Assembly: GCA_038138625.1 (NCBI GenBank)
Contig: JAYQEA010000153.1
Span: 1-6,769 of the forward strand
Length of the DNA: 6,769 bases
Reading direction: 5' to 3'
From: JAQXDR01 sp038138625
GTDB lineage: Bacteria; Pseudomonadota; Alphaproteobacteria; Rhodobacterales; Rhodobacteraceae
In this document: piece after piece, positions 6,403 to 6,769 of the stretch
Layout: every line of letters starts with the position of its first letter
Position numbering within the stretch: position 1 is the stretch's first letter
Program-made: the position numbers and the translations under genes
The notes under the pieces: generated by a model
Databases searched by the model: none
Seen by the model: the letters and a program-made list of their open reading frames with translations, nothing else
What the model was told of the DNA's origin: nothing

Positions 6403-6769
6403 TCGTGGCCCTGATCCATCACCATGGCATCACTTGTAAAACATGACGGAACGCCCACACGAACGGGTCCACAGTGCAGAGTTCGAGTGGCGGCATCATC
6501 AGATCCAAAGAGGATAGACCTCAACATTGGTCGCCGTGGGGTTGGCTTTTGATGTCTCAGAACGGCATCCAAAAGTGCAGACACCGTAAATTCAAAGCCG
6601 TACACGATTTGAATGACGCGCCAAACCTGCTGGATTAGGATGTTCCAATCTGCGCCGGTGGCACTTTGCGTCGGACCAAAAAAGCTCTCTGGCCGTCGAA
6701 TGCGGCGCCGCATAAACGAACACAGGCAAAGAGACGCGGACGCGGCAGGTCCAGATACCCCTTGAACCG

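Larger units (their letters stand above)
5999..6769. other. 771-bp 3' region with no recognisable gene
   Basis: No frame on either strand shows a family I recognise or a start codon with a ribosome-binding site. One minus-strand frame stays open from the right edge to a TGA at 6345-6347 (ATG at 6713), but its translation is low-complexity and Arg/Pro/Ser-rich toward the end. Besides the elements listed separately, there is a perfect 8-bp palindrome CCCTAGGG (6263-6270). There is also a 6-bp stem CGGCTT/AAGCCG (6272-6277 and 6287-6292) with no T run. The interval may hold an old gene remnant or an untranslated RNA, but nothing here decides this. Confidence 0.45.

Noticed and set aside
6345..6713. 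Minus-strand 122-residue hypothetical protein
   Set aside because: No ribosome-binding site at the ATG, no recognisable domain, and Arg/Pro/Ser-rich composition late in the frame. It is open toward the right edge, so a partial gene cannot be fully excluded.

Overview
The window looks like chromosomal DNA of a marine alphaproteobacterium, most likely a Rhodobacterales/Roseobacter-group member. The IlvH protein, the distal part of the acetolactate synthase large subunit and the TRAP solute-binding protein all read like roseobacter versions of these families. This placement rests on remembered family sequences, not on a search. TGA is used as a normal stop in two intact genes here, so the genetic code is standard.

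Layout. (a) Positions 1-800, minus strand: the N-terminal 266 codons of a Tat-exported TRAP-transporter solute-binding protein of the TakP/FcbT1 type, cut by the left edge. (b) 801-981: a divergent intergenic region with a near-perfect palindrome (ACTACGTAGT core) and a widely spaced 9-bp inverted repeat that share CTACG. (c) 982-3071, plus strand: a translationally coupled two-component system, made of a Cache-domain HisKA_3 histidine kinase and a NarL/LuxR-type response regulator, overlapping by ATGA. Its divergent position suggests that it senses a small carboxylate and controls the TRAP uptake operon. (d) 3072-3592: a long non-coding interval ending in what reads as a complete ribosome-mediated attenuator: promoter, a 15-codon leader peptide starting M-K-L-L-V, an antiterminator and an intrinsic terminator. 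(e) 3593-5347: the acetolactate synthase (AHAS) large-subunit gene, interrupted by an in-frame TGA at codon 70. (f) 5348-5437: a spacer with a 15-bp-stem hairpin. (g) 5438-5998: an intact AHAS regulatory subunit (ilvH). (h) 5999-6769: no recognisable gene, some inverted repeats and a weak terminator-like element.

The most unusual signals are in the ilv locus. The attenuator explains how leucine/valine supply could set ilvIH transcription. The large subunit carries, within 64 bp, one nonsense codon and four missense changes at otherwise conserved positions; each is explained by a single G-to-T change on the plus strand. The remaining 500 or so codons are intact. This is either a very recent inactivation with a strand-biased mutation cluster or a local sequence-quality or DNA-damage artefact.
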